Part shown: piece by piece, positions 55,448-64,000 of the stretch
Layout of the letters: each line of letters opens with the position of its first letter
Position numbering within the stretch: the first letter of the stretch is position 1
From: Deinococcus peraridilitoris DSM 19664
GTDB taxonomy: Bacteria; Deinococcota; Deinococci; Deinococcales; Deinococcaceae
NCBI RefSeq assembly: GCF_000317835.1
Contig: NC_019793.1
Coordinates: 1,736,001 to 1,800,000, forward strand
Length of the DNA stretch: 64,000 nucleotides
Direction: 5' to 3'
Notes under the pieces: model-generated
Database searches by the model: none
What the model saw: the letters and a program-made list of their open reading frames with translations, nothing else
What the model was told of the DNA's origin: nothing
Made by a program: the position numbers and the translations under genes

Positions 55448-56454
55448 TGTTCGGACTGTTTCGCAAAAAAGACAGGCGCGAGGTCATGCGCGGTGACTAC
55501 GAAATCGGCGAGTTCCGTGGTTCCTTTCTCAAAGCCGCGCGGCTGATCAAGGACCTCGACCACTACGAGGATTACGAGGAAGACGACCTGGATGACCCGG
55601 AGCGCACCCGTTGGCAGGTGCGCTTCACACGCCAGGGTCTGCGCTATCACGTCAACGCTATTGCAGGCGACGCCGTGTATGCAGAAGTAGATGTCTCAGG
55701 CGTAGACGAGCTTCAGGTGTACCGCTGCATGGATCACGTGTCCAAAAGCGTGATGGGCGCGCGCTGTTATGTGGACCGAGGGCAGGACAAACTGATGGTC
55801 GGCATGCGCGGTGAGGGTTTCGGTCGCTACCGCATCGACACGCTGTACGACATCGCGGTGCACATCGCCGAAGACGCTGCCAACCACGCCCTGAAGTTCC
55901 TCGGCCGACCCTCCCGGGAAGTGCCTCCGCTGCAGGTCGGCACCTGGGAAGGCGGCTATCGTGCCGACGACTCCCTGCGCCGCTACCATAGCGCTGCCGA
56001 AGCCTTTGTGGTCTTTGCCGAAGCCTCGGGGCGCATGGTCAAGACCGGGCAGGAAGGCAACGTCACCTTTCTGCAATGTGGACCGGTCACGTTCGAGGTG
56101 CTCAGTCCCGGCTGGCCGTGCGGATTTCAGCTGCGCACCGGCACCAGGGGATTTCGCGAGGCTGTGCAGGACCCCGAGAAGTACCTGCGCATCCAGAGGG
56201 CCATCGACGCGACCTCGTACATCTGCCCGGACATGCCCGACCGGACGACCATCCATCTGCGTGACGACAATGGCCTTGTCACGGTGTATTTCGATGACAA
56301 CGGCGACTGCGTCATCAGCACTTTCTGCCTGGCCAATGCCAAGTCGGACATCAGCGTGGGGCTGGGCAATGCCTACACCTGGATGGTCGACGCGACCGCC
56401 TGCATGAACGAACTCGTCGCCTCACTGCCCGATGAACTCTACCGCGACACCTGA
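55447..56454 (+). CDS. YbjN-like protein, two-domain
   Basis: A 335-residue soluble acidic protein. The C-terminal part (VYFDDNGDCVISTFCLANA and following) resembles the YbjN domain, which shares the fold of type III secretion chaperones; the N-terminal half is unassigned. The ATG overlaps the upstream TGA by one base with GAGGAG before it, so it is translated with the 810-residue protein. A chaperone role for that protein is an inference. Confidence 0.65.
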   Translation: MFGLFRKKDRREVMRGDYEIGEFRGSFLKAARLIKDLDHYEDYEEDDLDDPERTRWQVRFTRQGLRYHVNAIAGDAVYAEVDVSGVDELQVYRCMDHVSKSVMGARCYVDRGQDKLMVGMRGEGFGRYRIDTLYDIAVHIAEDAANHALKFLGRPSREVPPLQVGTWEGGYRADDSLRRYHSAAEAFVVFAEASGRMVKTGQEGNVTFLQCGPVTFEVLSPGWPCGFQLRTGTRGFREAVQDPEKYLRIQRAIDATSYICPDMPDRTTIHLRDDNGLVTVYFDDNGDCVISTFCLANAKSDISVGLGNAYTWMVDATACMNELVASLPDELYRDT

Positions 56455-56467
56455 ACGGAGCTTGGAT

Positions 56468-56908
56468 ATGACCATGACCTCATCCCAAAACACCCTGCGA
56501 GAGGCCCTCACCGCCGAAGGCTTCCGCGTCGAGGAAAGCCCTGACTCGGGCCTGAGCTTCAAGTACGAGGGCAGCACCTACTTTCTGCCGGACAACCACG
56601 AAGACCCGCAGTTTTTTCAACTGCTGCTGCCCAATTTCTGGTCGCTGGAAACCGAAGATGAGTACGGCCGCGCGCTGCTGGCCTGCGACGCCCTCAACCG
56701 GCACGCCAAACTCGTGAAAGTGCACACGGTCGAAAACGACACCTGGGTCAGCGTAGAAGCCATCCACGCCGACCCCCGGCACTTCCTGCAGTTTTTGCCG
56801 CGTTATCTCAGCTACATACAGGACGCCGTGCGTATTTTCCGCGACCAGATGCTGCACTCACCCACAGAGGACGCCCCAGAAGACCAGCCCGTCTTGACCA
56901 CTTCTTGA
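56468..56908 (+). CDS. YbjN domain protein (secretion-chaperone-like fold)
   Basis: A 146-residue protein with the YbjN pattern: GFRVEESPDSGLSFKYEG, then ALLACDALNRHAKLVKV and the C-terminal helix RYLSYIQDAVRIFRD. It is small and acidic, the usual profile of a class I secretion chaperone. ATG 56468 has GGAG upstream; it follows the previous gene by 13 bp. Together with the 335-residue protein it may form a chaperone pair. Confidence 0.72.
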   Translation: MTMTSSQNTLREALTAEGFRVEESPDSGLSFKYEGSTYFLPDNHEDPQFFQLLLPNFWSLETEDEYGRALLACDALNRHAKLVKVHTVENDTWVSVEAIHADPRHFLQFLPRYLSYIQDAVRIFRDQMLHSPTEDAPEDQPVLTTS

Positions 56909-57021
56909 AGGAGTCACAAGGCGTACGGTTACGCACTCCGCTTGCCAGAACACTGGAGCATACTCGCTTTCCACCCGCACCCCTTCGTACGCATCGAGCA
57001 ACTCGAAGGACCCGGTCACCC

Positions 57022-57290
57022 ATGCTCCGGGCGCTGGACAGTGGCTTCTCGAAAGACGTGGCCTACCGGGTACTGGGGCTGTTCAACCCTTCGGAAACCT
57101 CGCAGGCCTGTCTCATTCTGGCGAACGACCGTGACGAGCTGGGTCATCTGCCAGCGGCACCTGCGATTTTCCGGCCTGCCCGGCACGGACGCCCACCCAC
57201 CTGACCTTATCGGGCGGCGCTTTTGGACACGCGGAGTCAGGAGCAGCACGCGGCAGATTGAAATTGGGACGCCGTGTGCCCACCGTCAAA
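57022..57290 (+). pseudogene. probable frameshifted small gene
   Basis: The frame from ATG 57022 encodes a plausible protein (LDSGFSKDVAYRVLGLFNPS, ACLILANDRDE). After about 57138 it turns into a Pro/Ala/His-rich tail, ending at 57204. The adjacent frame continues sensibly as WVICQRHLRFSGLPGTDAH to about 57290. A one-base change near 57140 would join them. No close family was recalled, so either a decayed gene or a short 60-residue protein. The stretch 56909-57021 holds nothing else I can see. Confidence 0.4.
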
Positions 57291-57327
57291 GAAGCCAGGC
57301 AGGCAAGGAGGCCGGCCTGGCTTCTTT
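57288..57327 (-). terminator. hairpin terminator of the YtxH-like gene
   Basis: 13-bp arms (AAAGAAGCCAGGC and complement) around a 14-base loop, 11 bases past the stop at 57339. A short T-rich end is present on the minus strand. Confidence 0.7.
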
Positions 57328-57338
57328 GTGCGGCGACT

Positions 57339-57740
57339 TCAAATGTCTGTGCGGTCGTGCAGGGGATCGCGGGGCACGTCCTGGGTATCGGTGCTGGCTT
57401 GCCGCGCCTGATCGGACAGGTCGTCGGCTGCGTTCCGCACGTCGTCTGTCGCGTTGTCCGCACTCTTCTTGAAGCCCTGCTGAGCCTCCTGGGCGGCGGT
57501 CCTGAGGGCGTCAATCGGGCTTTCACCGCGCTTCACGGCCTCAACACCACCGCGCAGCGCGCTGCCGACCCGCTCGAAGTTGCCTTGCGGGCCAGGATTG
57601 AGATTCTGAAGGGTGTCGATTACCTTATTGCGCGCACCCTCGTTGCGCCACAGGTAGTACGCCCCGGCAGCCAGCAGTGCCAGCGGCAAGGGTGACCCAC
57701 CGCGGCGGGACCGAACGTCCATCTTGACTTTCTTGCTCAT
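57339..57740 (-). CDS. YtxH-like small membrane-anchored stress protein
   Basis: A 133-residue protein with a basic N-terminus, one membrane helix (PLPLALLAAGAYYLW, about 19-33) and a helical, Ala/Asp/Gln-rich C-terminal half (KKSADNATDDVRNAADDL). The latter resembles YtxH and LEA-like proteins. ATG 57740 has AGGAAA upstream. It lies downstream of the DUF2382 gene in the same direction, but a terminator hairpin separates them. A desiccation-protection role is a guess. Confidence 0.62.
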   Translation of the reverse strand: MSKKVKMDVRSRRGGSPLPLALLAAGAYYLWRNEGARNKVIDTLQNLNPGPQGNFERVGSALRGGVEAVKRGESPIDALRTAAQEAQQGFKKSADNATDDVRNAADDLSDQARQASTDTQDVPRDPLHDRTDI

Positions 57741-57755
57741 GGTTTCCTGCTTTCC

Positions 57756-57788
57756 TGACAAGCCGGGCCAATGAAGCCCGGCTTGTCA
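57756..57788 (-). terminator. hairpin between DUF2382 copy C and the YtxH-like gene
   Basis: A perfect 13-bp stem (TGACAAGCCGGGC and complement) and a 7-base loop, 9 bases after the stop at 57798. Confidence 0.75.
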
Positions 57789-57797
57789 TCAAGTCAC

Positions 57798-58682
57798 TCA
57801 GCGTTCGTCGCGGCGGCCGGTGTCATCCAGTCCGTTCACGTCGCGTGTTTCGCCGTTACGGTTCACGTCGAGGACTTCCTTGCCCACGGTTTCGGTGAAG
57901 GTCTGCGTTTCGCTTACGGTGCGCTCTCCCACCGTGACCTCCTCGGTAACGTAAGCCTGCTTCTGCACGTTGGCGCGCTCAGCCTCCAGGTCCACCCGTA
58001 CGGTTTCGCGGTCACTGCCCAAGGTGACGTTGCCCGCTACCGGACGCGGGTCGGTGACGGGATGCCGCTCGATGACCACTTCTTCGTGGGCAAGGTTCAC
58101 GTTCACCTGCTCCTGGCGGTTCTCGACGTGCTTGCTGACCTCGACGCTGCCGGCGAGGTAGCGCTCCTTGTCGACCGTCAGCCGCTCTTCGAGCAGCCGC
58201 AGTCGCTCGGGGGTTTTGAACATCCGGTCCCCCTCGTCCTCGTCACGGTAGTTGTAACGGCGGTCCGTAGCGCTGGTGTTCGACACGCTGCCAGCATCGC
58301 GGTCTCCCACGACGCCGTCGTAATCATTGCCCCGCAAGATGCGCTCATCGCTGGTCTGTGCGTCGTAGTCGTAACTGCCCGTGTAACCGTGCATGTCGCG
58401 CACCTGCTCTTTGGTGAGCGAGTCGAAATAGACGGCGTCGTCTTCCAGACGAGCGAGGCCCACCGGCACCAGTACCTCCTTGCTGGAAAACCAACCACCG
58501 ACATCGACCAGCAGGTAGCGCAGACGACCCGTCTCGGGATCAGCCAGTGCACTGCGAACGGTTCCGATCTTGTCACCGTTCACGCCGTAAGCCGCGTGGC
58601 CAGTCGGATCGAAAAGGCCCTCGTCTCGGAAGTTGACGTTGTGGTCGCGGGAGATATCGTGCAGGGGGATAAGCTCTTTCAT
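57798..58682 (-). CDS. PRC-barrel and DUF2382 stress protein, copy C
   Basis: A 294-residue paralogue of copies A and B: PRC-barrel ([20 protein letters not shown]), short linker, then DUF2382 ([29 protein letters not shown]). It lacks the hydrophobic tail of copy B. ATG 58682 has AAAGGA upstream; the 13 bases GGGCCGGAAAGGA at 58689-58701 also occur before copy B. A TTTACA/TACACA pair with an 18-bp spacer further upstream may be its promoter. About 55 kb separate it from the other two. Confidence 0.85.
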   Translation of the reverse strand: MKELIPLHDISRDHNVNFRDEGLFDPTGHAAYGVNGDKIGTVRSALADPETGRLRYLLVDVGGWFSSKEVLVPVGLARLEDDAVYFDSLTKEQVRDMHGYTGSYDYDAQTSDERILRGNDYDGVVGDRDAGSVSNTSATDRRYNYRDEDEGDRMFKTPERLRLLEERLTVDKERYLAGSVEVSKHVENRQEQVNVNLAHEEVVIERHPVTDPRPVAGNVTLGSDRETVRVDLEAERANVQKQAYVTEEVTVGERTVSETQTFTETVGKEVLDVNRNGETRDVNGLDDTGRRDER

Positions 58683-58935
58683 CTGAAATCCTTTCCGGCC
58701 CCGAGGGACCCAACTCTTTTATTTTTTGCGACTTGTGTAGGAACGCCTTGAGCGGGCTGTAAAGGTCATTCCATTTATGGAGGTCCACTCTCGCTGCGGC
58801 TGCCGTGCGGGCAGCAGAGACAAGCGCCGCGTCTCCGGGCTTCTGTTCCGAGCAAGGTCAGAAAGGAGCAACTGCCGCATCAAAAGACCCACACCATCCA
58901 TCAGGAGCGACCACGCAGGTACGTGCCAGCCGTGG

Positions 58936-58941
58936 TATTCT
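58936..58941 (+). promoter_or_regulatory. -10 box (TATTCT) of tRNA-Leu
   Basis: It ends eight bases before the tRNA 5' end; no clear -35. The rest of the 267-bp gap 58683-58949 shows nothing further. Confidence 0.5.
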
Positions 58942-58949
58942 CGGCCTGC

Positions 58950-59035
58950 GCCGGGATGGCGGAATCGGTAGACGCAACCGACTTAAAATCGGTCGGGCTT
59001 TGCCCGTACGGGTTCAAGTCCCGTTCTCGGCACCA
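58950..59035 (+). tRNA. tRNA-Leu (anticodon UAA)
   Basis: An 86-nt class II tRNA with encoded CCA. The acceptor stem GCCGGGA pairs with TCTCGGC, the anticodon stem ACCGA/TCGGT encloses CTTAAAA (anticodon TAA at 58984-58986), the variable arm is long, and the T-arm is ACGGGTTCAAGTCCCGT. The class II shape and anticodon agree on leucine. Confidence 0.97.
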
Positions 59036-59038
59036 GCA

Positions 59039-59070
59039 GGAACCCCGCCAAACGGGGTTCCTGGCTTTTT
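59039..59070 (+). terminator. rho-independent terminator of tRNA-Leu
   Basis: A 9-bp stem (GGAACCCCG and complement), 5-base loop, then a short spacer and five T. Confidence 0.85.
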
Positions 59071-59212
59071 ACCCGGGCGGCCCCTGGAACTTCGTTGTGC
59101 CAGTCCCCTGTCAGACCTCTCTAAGCGTGAAACTATGGTGAAGACACCGGATCATCCAAACTCCTTTGGCGTGCGTATCTCCTGGTAGAGCCGGACATTT
59201 CGAGGAGGGGTT

Positions 59213-59650
59213 ATGAAGAAACTGCTGATGGGTGCATTGGGAGTCGCGTTGCTGGGGGCCTGCGCTCCGACAAGCCAGATGTCGTTCGCGGTGAGCAAGC
59301 AGGAAGGCATGATGACCGAGCTGAACGCGACGGGAACGGTCACGCGCGCCATGCGCTTTGACGGGTTCACCAACTCGTCGGCGACCGTGGCGGGCCTGCG
59401 GCCCAACACCTTTTACGTCTCGCACTACCACGTGCAGGGCGACGCCAACAAGCCACCCTGCCTTTCGGGCGGGGCACCGATCGTCTCCACCACCATGGTG
59501 GGCCGCACGGACGCCACGGGAAATCTGGTGCTCAGCGGTTCGCACGCCACCTCGGAAGTCGAAAAGGGCACCTACTTCAACATTCACACCGCACGTGACG
59601 CGTCGGGCACTCCCGCAGACGGCGGCGTGACCTGCGCGAACCTGCGCTGA
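59213..59650 (+). CDS. small lipoprotein, SodC/CHRD-like
   Basis: 145 residues with a signal peptide ending in LLGAC (C17). The mature part is a beta-sandwich-like sequence: VAGLRPNTFYVSHYHVQG, a Cys pair (CLSGG, VTCANLR), and TGNLVLSGSHATSEV, patterns shared with Cu/Zn superoxide dismutase and CHRD folds. Some His are present (SHYHV, FNIHTA), but the complete Cu/Zn ligand set cannot be confirmed, so activity is doubtful. A strong AGGAGGGG lies five bases before the ATG. Confidence 0.72.
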   Translation: MKKLLMGALGVALLGACAPTSQMSFAVSKQEGMMTELNATGTVTRAMRFDGFTNSSATVAGLRPNTFYVSHYHVQGDANKPPCLSGGAPIVSTTMVGRTDATGNLVLSGSHATSEVEKGTYFNIHTARDASGTPADGGVTCANLR

Positions 59651-59661
59651 AGCTCACGAGC

Positions 59662-59693
59662 AAGCGGAACGGTCAGTGATGACCGTTCCGCTT
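59662..59693. terminator. bidirectional terminator
   Basis: A perfect 14-bp stem (AAGCGGAACGGTCA and complement) with a 4-base loop, between the lipoprotein gene and the convergent response regulator gene. Short T/A runs flank it. Confidence 0.88.
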
Positions 59694-59735
59694 TTCATCG
59701 CACCTGCTCTTCGGGCCAGTTCAGGACACGCCAGT

Positions 59736-60320
59736 TCATGACACCAGCCCCAGCTCGCGCGCCCGGTTGAGCAGGCTGAGGCGGTCGTCGGCGCCCAGCT
59801 TGGCGAACAGCCGCCCCAGGTGGTCTTTGACGGTGTCAGGGCTGAGGCCCAGTTCGCGCGCGATCTCCTTGTTGCTGTGTCCGCGTGCCAGAAAGGACAG
59901 CACGTCGCGTTCGCGTGGCGTGAGGCTCGGCAGGTTGGTGCGCGGCAGCCAGTCCCGCGTGGGTTCACTGACAATTCGGCGCAAGGACAGCGCCAGAACC
60001 GCCGGATCGGTTTCCTTGCTGAGGTAGCCGCGCGCTCCGGCGGAGCGCGCGGCGTCGATGATGGCGGGCTCGGCAAACGTCGAAATCAGGACGACCGCGC
60101 TGGGAATGTTCTCGCTTTGCAGCCGCGCGCAGACCTCGATGCCGCTCAAGCGGGGCATCTTGACGTCCAGCAGGGCCACGTCGGGCAAGGTGCGCCGACA
60201 TTGGCGCAGGGCCTCCTCACCGTCGCTTGCCTCAGCGACCACCGTGAAGCCCTGCGCGGCCAGGGCGTAACGCAGGCCCATGCGAAAAAGCGGATGATCG
60301 TCGGCAATCAGGACGTTCAT
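59736..60320 (-). CDS. NarL/FixJ-type response regulator
   Basis: A 194-residue regulator: receiver domain with D52 (VALLDVKMP), Thr/Ser in VVLISTFAE and Lys in YLSKETDP, then a LuxR-type helix-turn-helix (LTPRERDVLSFLARGHSNKE, TVKDHLGRLFAKLG). ATG 60320 overlaps the kinase stop by 4 bp (ATGA), so kinase and regulator form a coupled two-component operon. Target genes are unknown. Confidence 0.9.
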   Translation of the reverse strand: MNVLIADDHPLFRMGLRYALAAQGFTVVAEASDGEEALRQCRRTLPDVALLDVKMPRLSGIEVCARLQSENIPSAVVLISTFAEPAIIDAARSAGARGYLSKETDPAVLALSLRRIVSEPTRDWLPRTNLPSLTPRERDVLSFLARGHSNKEIARELGLSPDTVKDHLGRLFAKLGADDRLSLLNRARELGLVS

Positions 60321-61429
60321 GCGCCCTCCGGTGGTGCGGATTGTGAAGCCAGAATGGCGTGCGGCAGGTCGGGCAGATCGGACGAGGCGCGACCCAGATA
60401 CAGCTCGAAGACACTCCATTCCCGCAGCGTTTGCCCGTATTCCCGCGTCTCGCGTCGGTAGCGCAGGTCACCCCCGTGCGCCTCGGCGATGCGCCGCACG
60501 ATGAAGAGCCCCAACCCGGCAGTGCCCGCCGTGTAGTGATGCCCGGCAATCTCGACGGGTTGCGCATTGAACGGCTGCGCCAGCTCGGACAGCGGCAGCA
60601 CCAGTCCCGGACCGTCATCCCACACGCAAAGACGGTCACGCTCCACCTGCAGCCACACCGCAGATTCGGCGTAGCGTACGGCGTTGTCGAGCAGGTTGCT
60701 GAGGGCCCGGTCGAGCTGCGCCTCGTCGGCAACGCTCGTTCCTGCTCCACCCAGCTGCAGCGTGACGCTCCGCTCGGCCGCCCGGACCCGGAAGCGCGAA
60801 AGCAGCCGCTCACCCAGCGCGTGCAGATCCAGCGGCGCGCGGTGCAGCGTCACGCCCTCACGCTCGAACTTGTGTGCATCGGCCATCTGCTGCACCAGTT
60901 GCAGCAGCCGTGCATTCTCGCCCAGCAGCTGACCGGCGATCTCCTCACGCTCCAGCTGGGGAAGACCCACACCGCGCAGCACCGCCACGAGGTGCGAGGT
61001 GGCGATCAGGGGCGTCTTGAGGTCGTGCACCAGGGTGGCCATGAAAGCGTTGCGCCGTCCCTGTTCCTGCGCCAGTCGGCCCAGCAGACTCGCAAAAGCG
61101 GCGCGCAACGAGATCACTTCACGCGGATCGTCGGCGTGAGGCTCTCCCAGATGCCCCCGTTCCACTTCCCCGGTCAGCCGGATGAGCGGACGCAGCAGGG
61201 CGAGCGAGAGTGCGTACCCCACTCCACCGGAGGCGAGCGCCACCACGCCCATCCAGGCGAGAATCAGCGTGAAGTCGGTCAGGCCCGTCAGGCGCGCGAG
61301 CACCAGCACGATCACGATGTTGGGCAGAAAGGACAGCAGCGCGATCACCAGCGCGAACTGCGCCCGCAAGCTGCCAGGCTGAATCGGCTTGCGCATCACG
61401 CGGCTGGCCTCGGGAAAGGTGGGGGGCAT
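60317..61429 (-). CDS. sensor histidine kinase
   Basis: A 370-residue membrane kinase: two spans (about 24-48 and 54-80) with a very short loop, a HAMP-like linker, an H-box with H135 (ATLVHDLKTPL), N-box NLLDNAVRYA, and ATP lid GTAGLGLFIVRRIAEAHGG. With almost no extracytoplasmic domain it probably senses within the membrane. TACACT ten bases upstream of ATG 61429 may be the -10 box. The pairing of a HisKA-type kinase with a NarL-type regulator is less usual. Confidence 0.88.
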   Translation of the reverse strand: MPPTFPEASRVMRKPIQPGSLRAQFALVIALLSFLPNIVIVLVLARLTGLTDFTLILAWMGVVALASGGVGYALSLALLRPLIRLTGEVERGHLGEPHADDPREVISLRAAFASLLGRLAQEQGRRNAFMATLVHDLKTPLIATSHLVAVLRGVGLPQLEREEIAGQLLGENARLLQLVQQMADAHKFEREGVTLHRAPLDLHALGERLLSRFRVRAAERSVTLQLGGAGTSVADEAQLDRALSNLLDNAVRYAESAVWLQVERDRLCVWDDGPGLVLPLSELAQPFNAQPVEIAGHHYTAGTAGLGLFIVRRIAEAHGGDLRYRRETREYGQTLREWSVFELYLGRASSDLPDLPHAILASQSAPPEGA

Positions 61430-61496
61430 GCCTGAGGTCAGTGTAGACGCTCGGGCACGCCCCAGGGTGGTTTGCAGGGTGGCTGGCCTGCGGTAT

Positions 61497-63302
<1,806 letters not shown>

Positions 63303-63308
63303 GAAGGC

Positions 63309-63314
63309 AGTCTA
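63309..63314 (-). promoter_or_regulatory. lepA: -10 box (TAGACT) of leaderless lepA
   Basis: Six-base spacer to GTG 63302. Confidence 0.65.
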
Positions 63315-63412
63315 GCGCGGGGCGGTGAATTCACCATGCGGACCTTCGGGTGCGCGCACCCAGCTCACCGACTTTCGTGTTGTCTCACCTTCCTTCGTGC
63401 TTTCCTGTAGTC

Positions 63413-64000
63413 ATGCGCCAATTCATGCTGCGCGCCGCCGTCGGCGCGCTTGTGCTGTCCCCTGCCCTGCTGTCCTCGGCTGCCCGAGCGAACATCGCCG
63501 AGAACCTCGATGCGGTCATAAAGTTCGGACCGCGTGTCGCCGGAAGCGAAAGCAACGAGCAGGCCCGCGCGTACCTCGAAGCGCAGTTTCGCGCGCTGGG
63601 GTACGAGACCCGCCGCGAAAGCTTTACTTATCCTCGTTTCGACGATCTCGGCTCGGGTGTGCGAGCGGGCGCCAACGCCCTGACGGGGCGCGCCCTGCAG
63701 GGCACGGTCGGGGGCGAGGTCACCGCCGAACTTGCGCGGGTCGAGGGGGTCGGCACGCCCGAAGAATTTACGCGCGCGAATGTGCGCGGAAAGATTGCTG
63801 TCGTGGCGCGAGGGCAGATTCCGTTTGCCGACAAGGCCCGCAACGCCCGCGCCGCCGGAGCGAGCGGCCTGATCGTGGTGAACAACACGGCCGGCGAGTT
63901 GCGCGGCACGCTGGGCGACCGGGTCGAGCTGCCCGTGCTGGGCGTGACGCCCGAAGTCGGCGCGGCCCTGCGGGCAGGTGAGCGCGCGACCCTCAGCGTG
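63413..64000 (+). CDS. M28-family peptidase with PA domain, partial
   Basis: The first 196 codons of a gene running off the window. A Sec signal peptide (LRAAVGALVLSPALLSSAARA) covers the N-terminus. It is followed by VIKFGPRVAGSESNEQARAYL, the start typical of M28 aminopeptidases. Then comes a PA (protease-associated) domain (RGKIAVVARGQIPFADKARN, GASGLIVVNN). The zinc-binding catalytic part lies beyond the edge. ATG 63413 is chosen; ATG 63425 is also possible. Confidence 0.8.
   Translation, partial: MRQFMLRAAVGALVLSPALLSSAARANIAENLDAVIKFGPRVAGSESNEQARAYLEAQFRALGYETRRESFTYPRFDDLGSGVRAGANALTGRALQGTVGGEVTAELARVEGVGTPEEFTRANVRGKIAVVARGQIPFADKARNARAAGASGLIVVNNTAGELRGTLGDRVELPVLGVTPEVGAALRAGERATLSV

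Noticed and set aside
50858..56908. Calling a complete contractile injection system
   Set aside because: Only the ATPase type matches. No sheath, tube, baseplate, spike or tail-fibre gene is present in the window.

Overview
The window looks like a chromosome segment of a Deinococcus species. The evidence is a high-GC genome, three PRC-barrel/DUF2382 stress proteins, a tmRNA whose tag resembles the D. radiodurans type as I recall it, and many genes whose start codon lies 5-7 bases after a TANNNT -10 box with no Shine-Dalgarno, the leaderless arrangement described in deinococci. An mreB gene suggests a rod-shaped member of the genus.

Layout. 1-3.2 kb: a partial gene, then two divergent, near-identical DUF2382 paralogues. 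3.2-9.2 kb: housekeeping genes (DNA polymerase III delta-prime-like subunit, metallophosphoesterase, class I glutamine amidotransferase-like hydrolase, HemW, MazG-like pyrophosphohydrolase, two GNAT acetyltransferases). 9.2-17.3 kb: GH13 alpha-glucosidase, MATE exporter, LCP envelope transferase and two subtilisin-like lipoproteins. 17.3-24 kb: a tandemly duplicated leaderless promoter before a membrane protein, then an inward-reading envelope operon (mreB, fabZ, LptF/G permease, MGDG-synthase-like glycosyltransferase, polysaccharide deacetylase, methyltransferase). 24-33 kb: small proteins, HAD phosphatase, VIT-like carrier, two MFS exporters, an orphan OmpR-type regulator and two c-di-GMP proteins. 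33-39 kb: a type III polyketide synthase coupled to an isoprenylcysteine-methyltransferase-like enzyme, redox enzymes, DprA, a GHL10-like protein and ssrA.

39.8-49.4 kb is a cell-wall recycling locus: serine hydrolase, GntR/UTRA repressor with paired operator-like sites, oligopeptide-type ABC transporter (binding protein and two permeases, no ATPase), MurQ, an amino-sugar kinase and NagZ. The three enzymes form a tightly coupled operon that may continue into two tiny genes. Together they could import muropeptides, remove GlcNAc, phosphorylate the sugars and cleave the lactyl ether.

49.4-56.9 kb holds CorA and the best candidate for an undescribed system: an AAA+ ATPase of the type found with extracellular contractile injection systems, divergent from an 810-residue unrecognised protein (basic disordered N-terminus, hydrophobic Gly/Ala-rich middle) followed by two YbjN-like, chaperone-fold genes. 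No sheath, tube or baseplate gene is visible, so this is either a detached cargo/ATPase module or something new. 57-64 kb: a probable frameshifted gene, a YtxH-like protein, the third DUF2382 paralogue, tRNA-Leu(UAA), a small lipoprotein, a NarL-type two-component pair, lepA and the start of an M28 peptidase.
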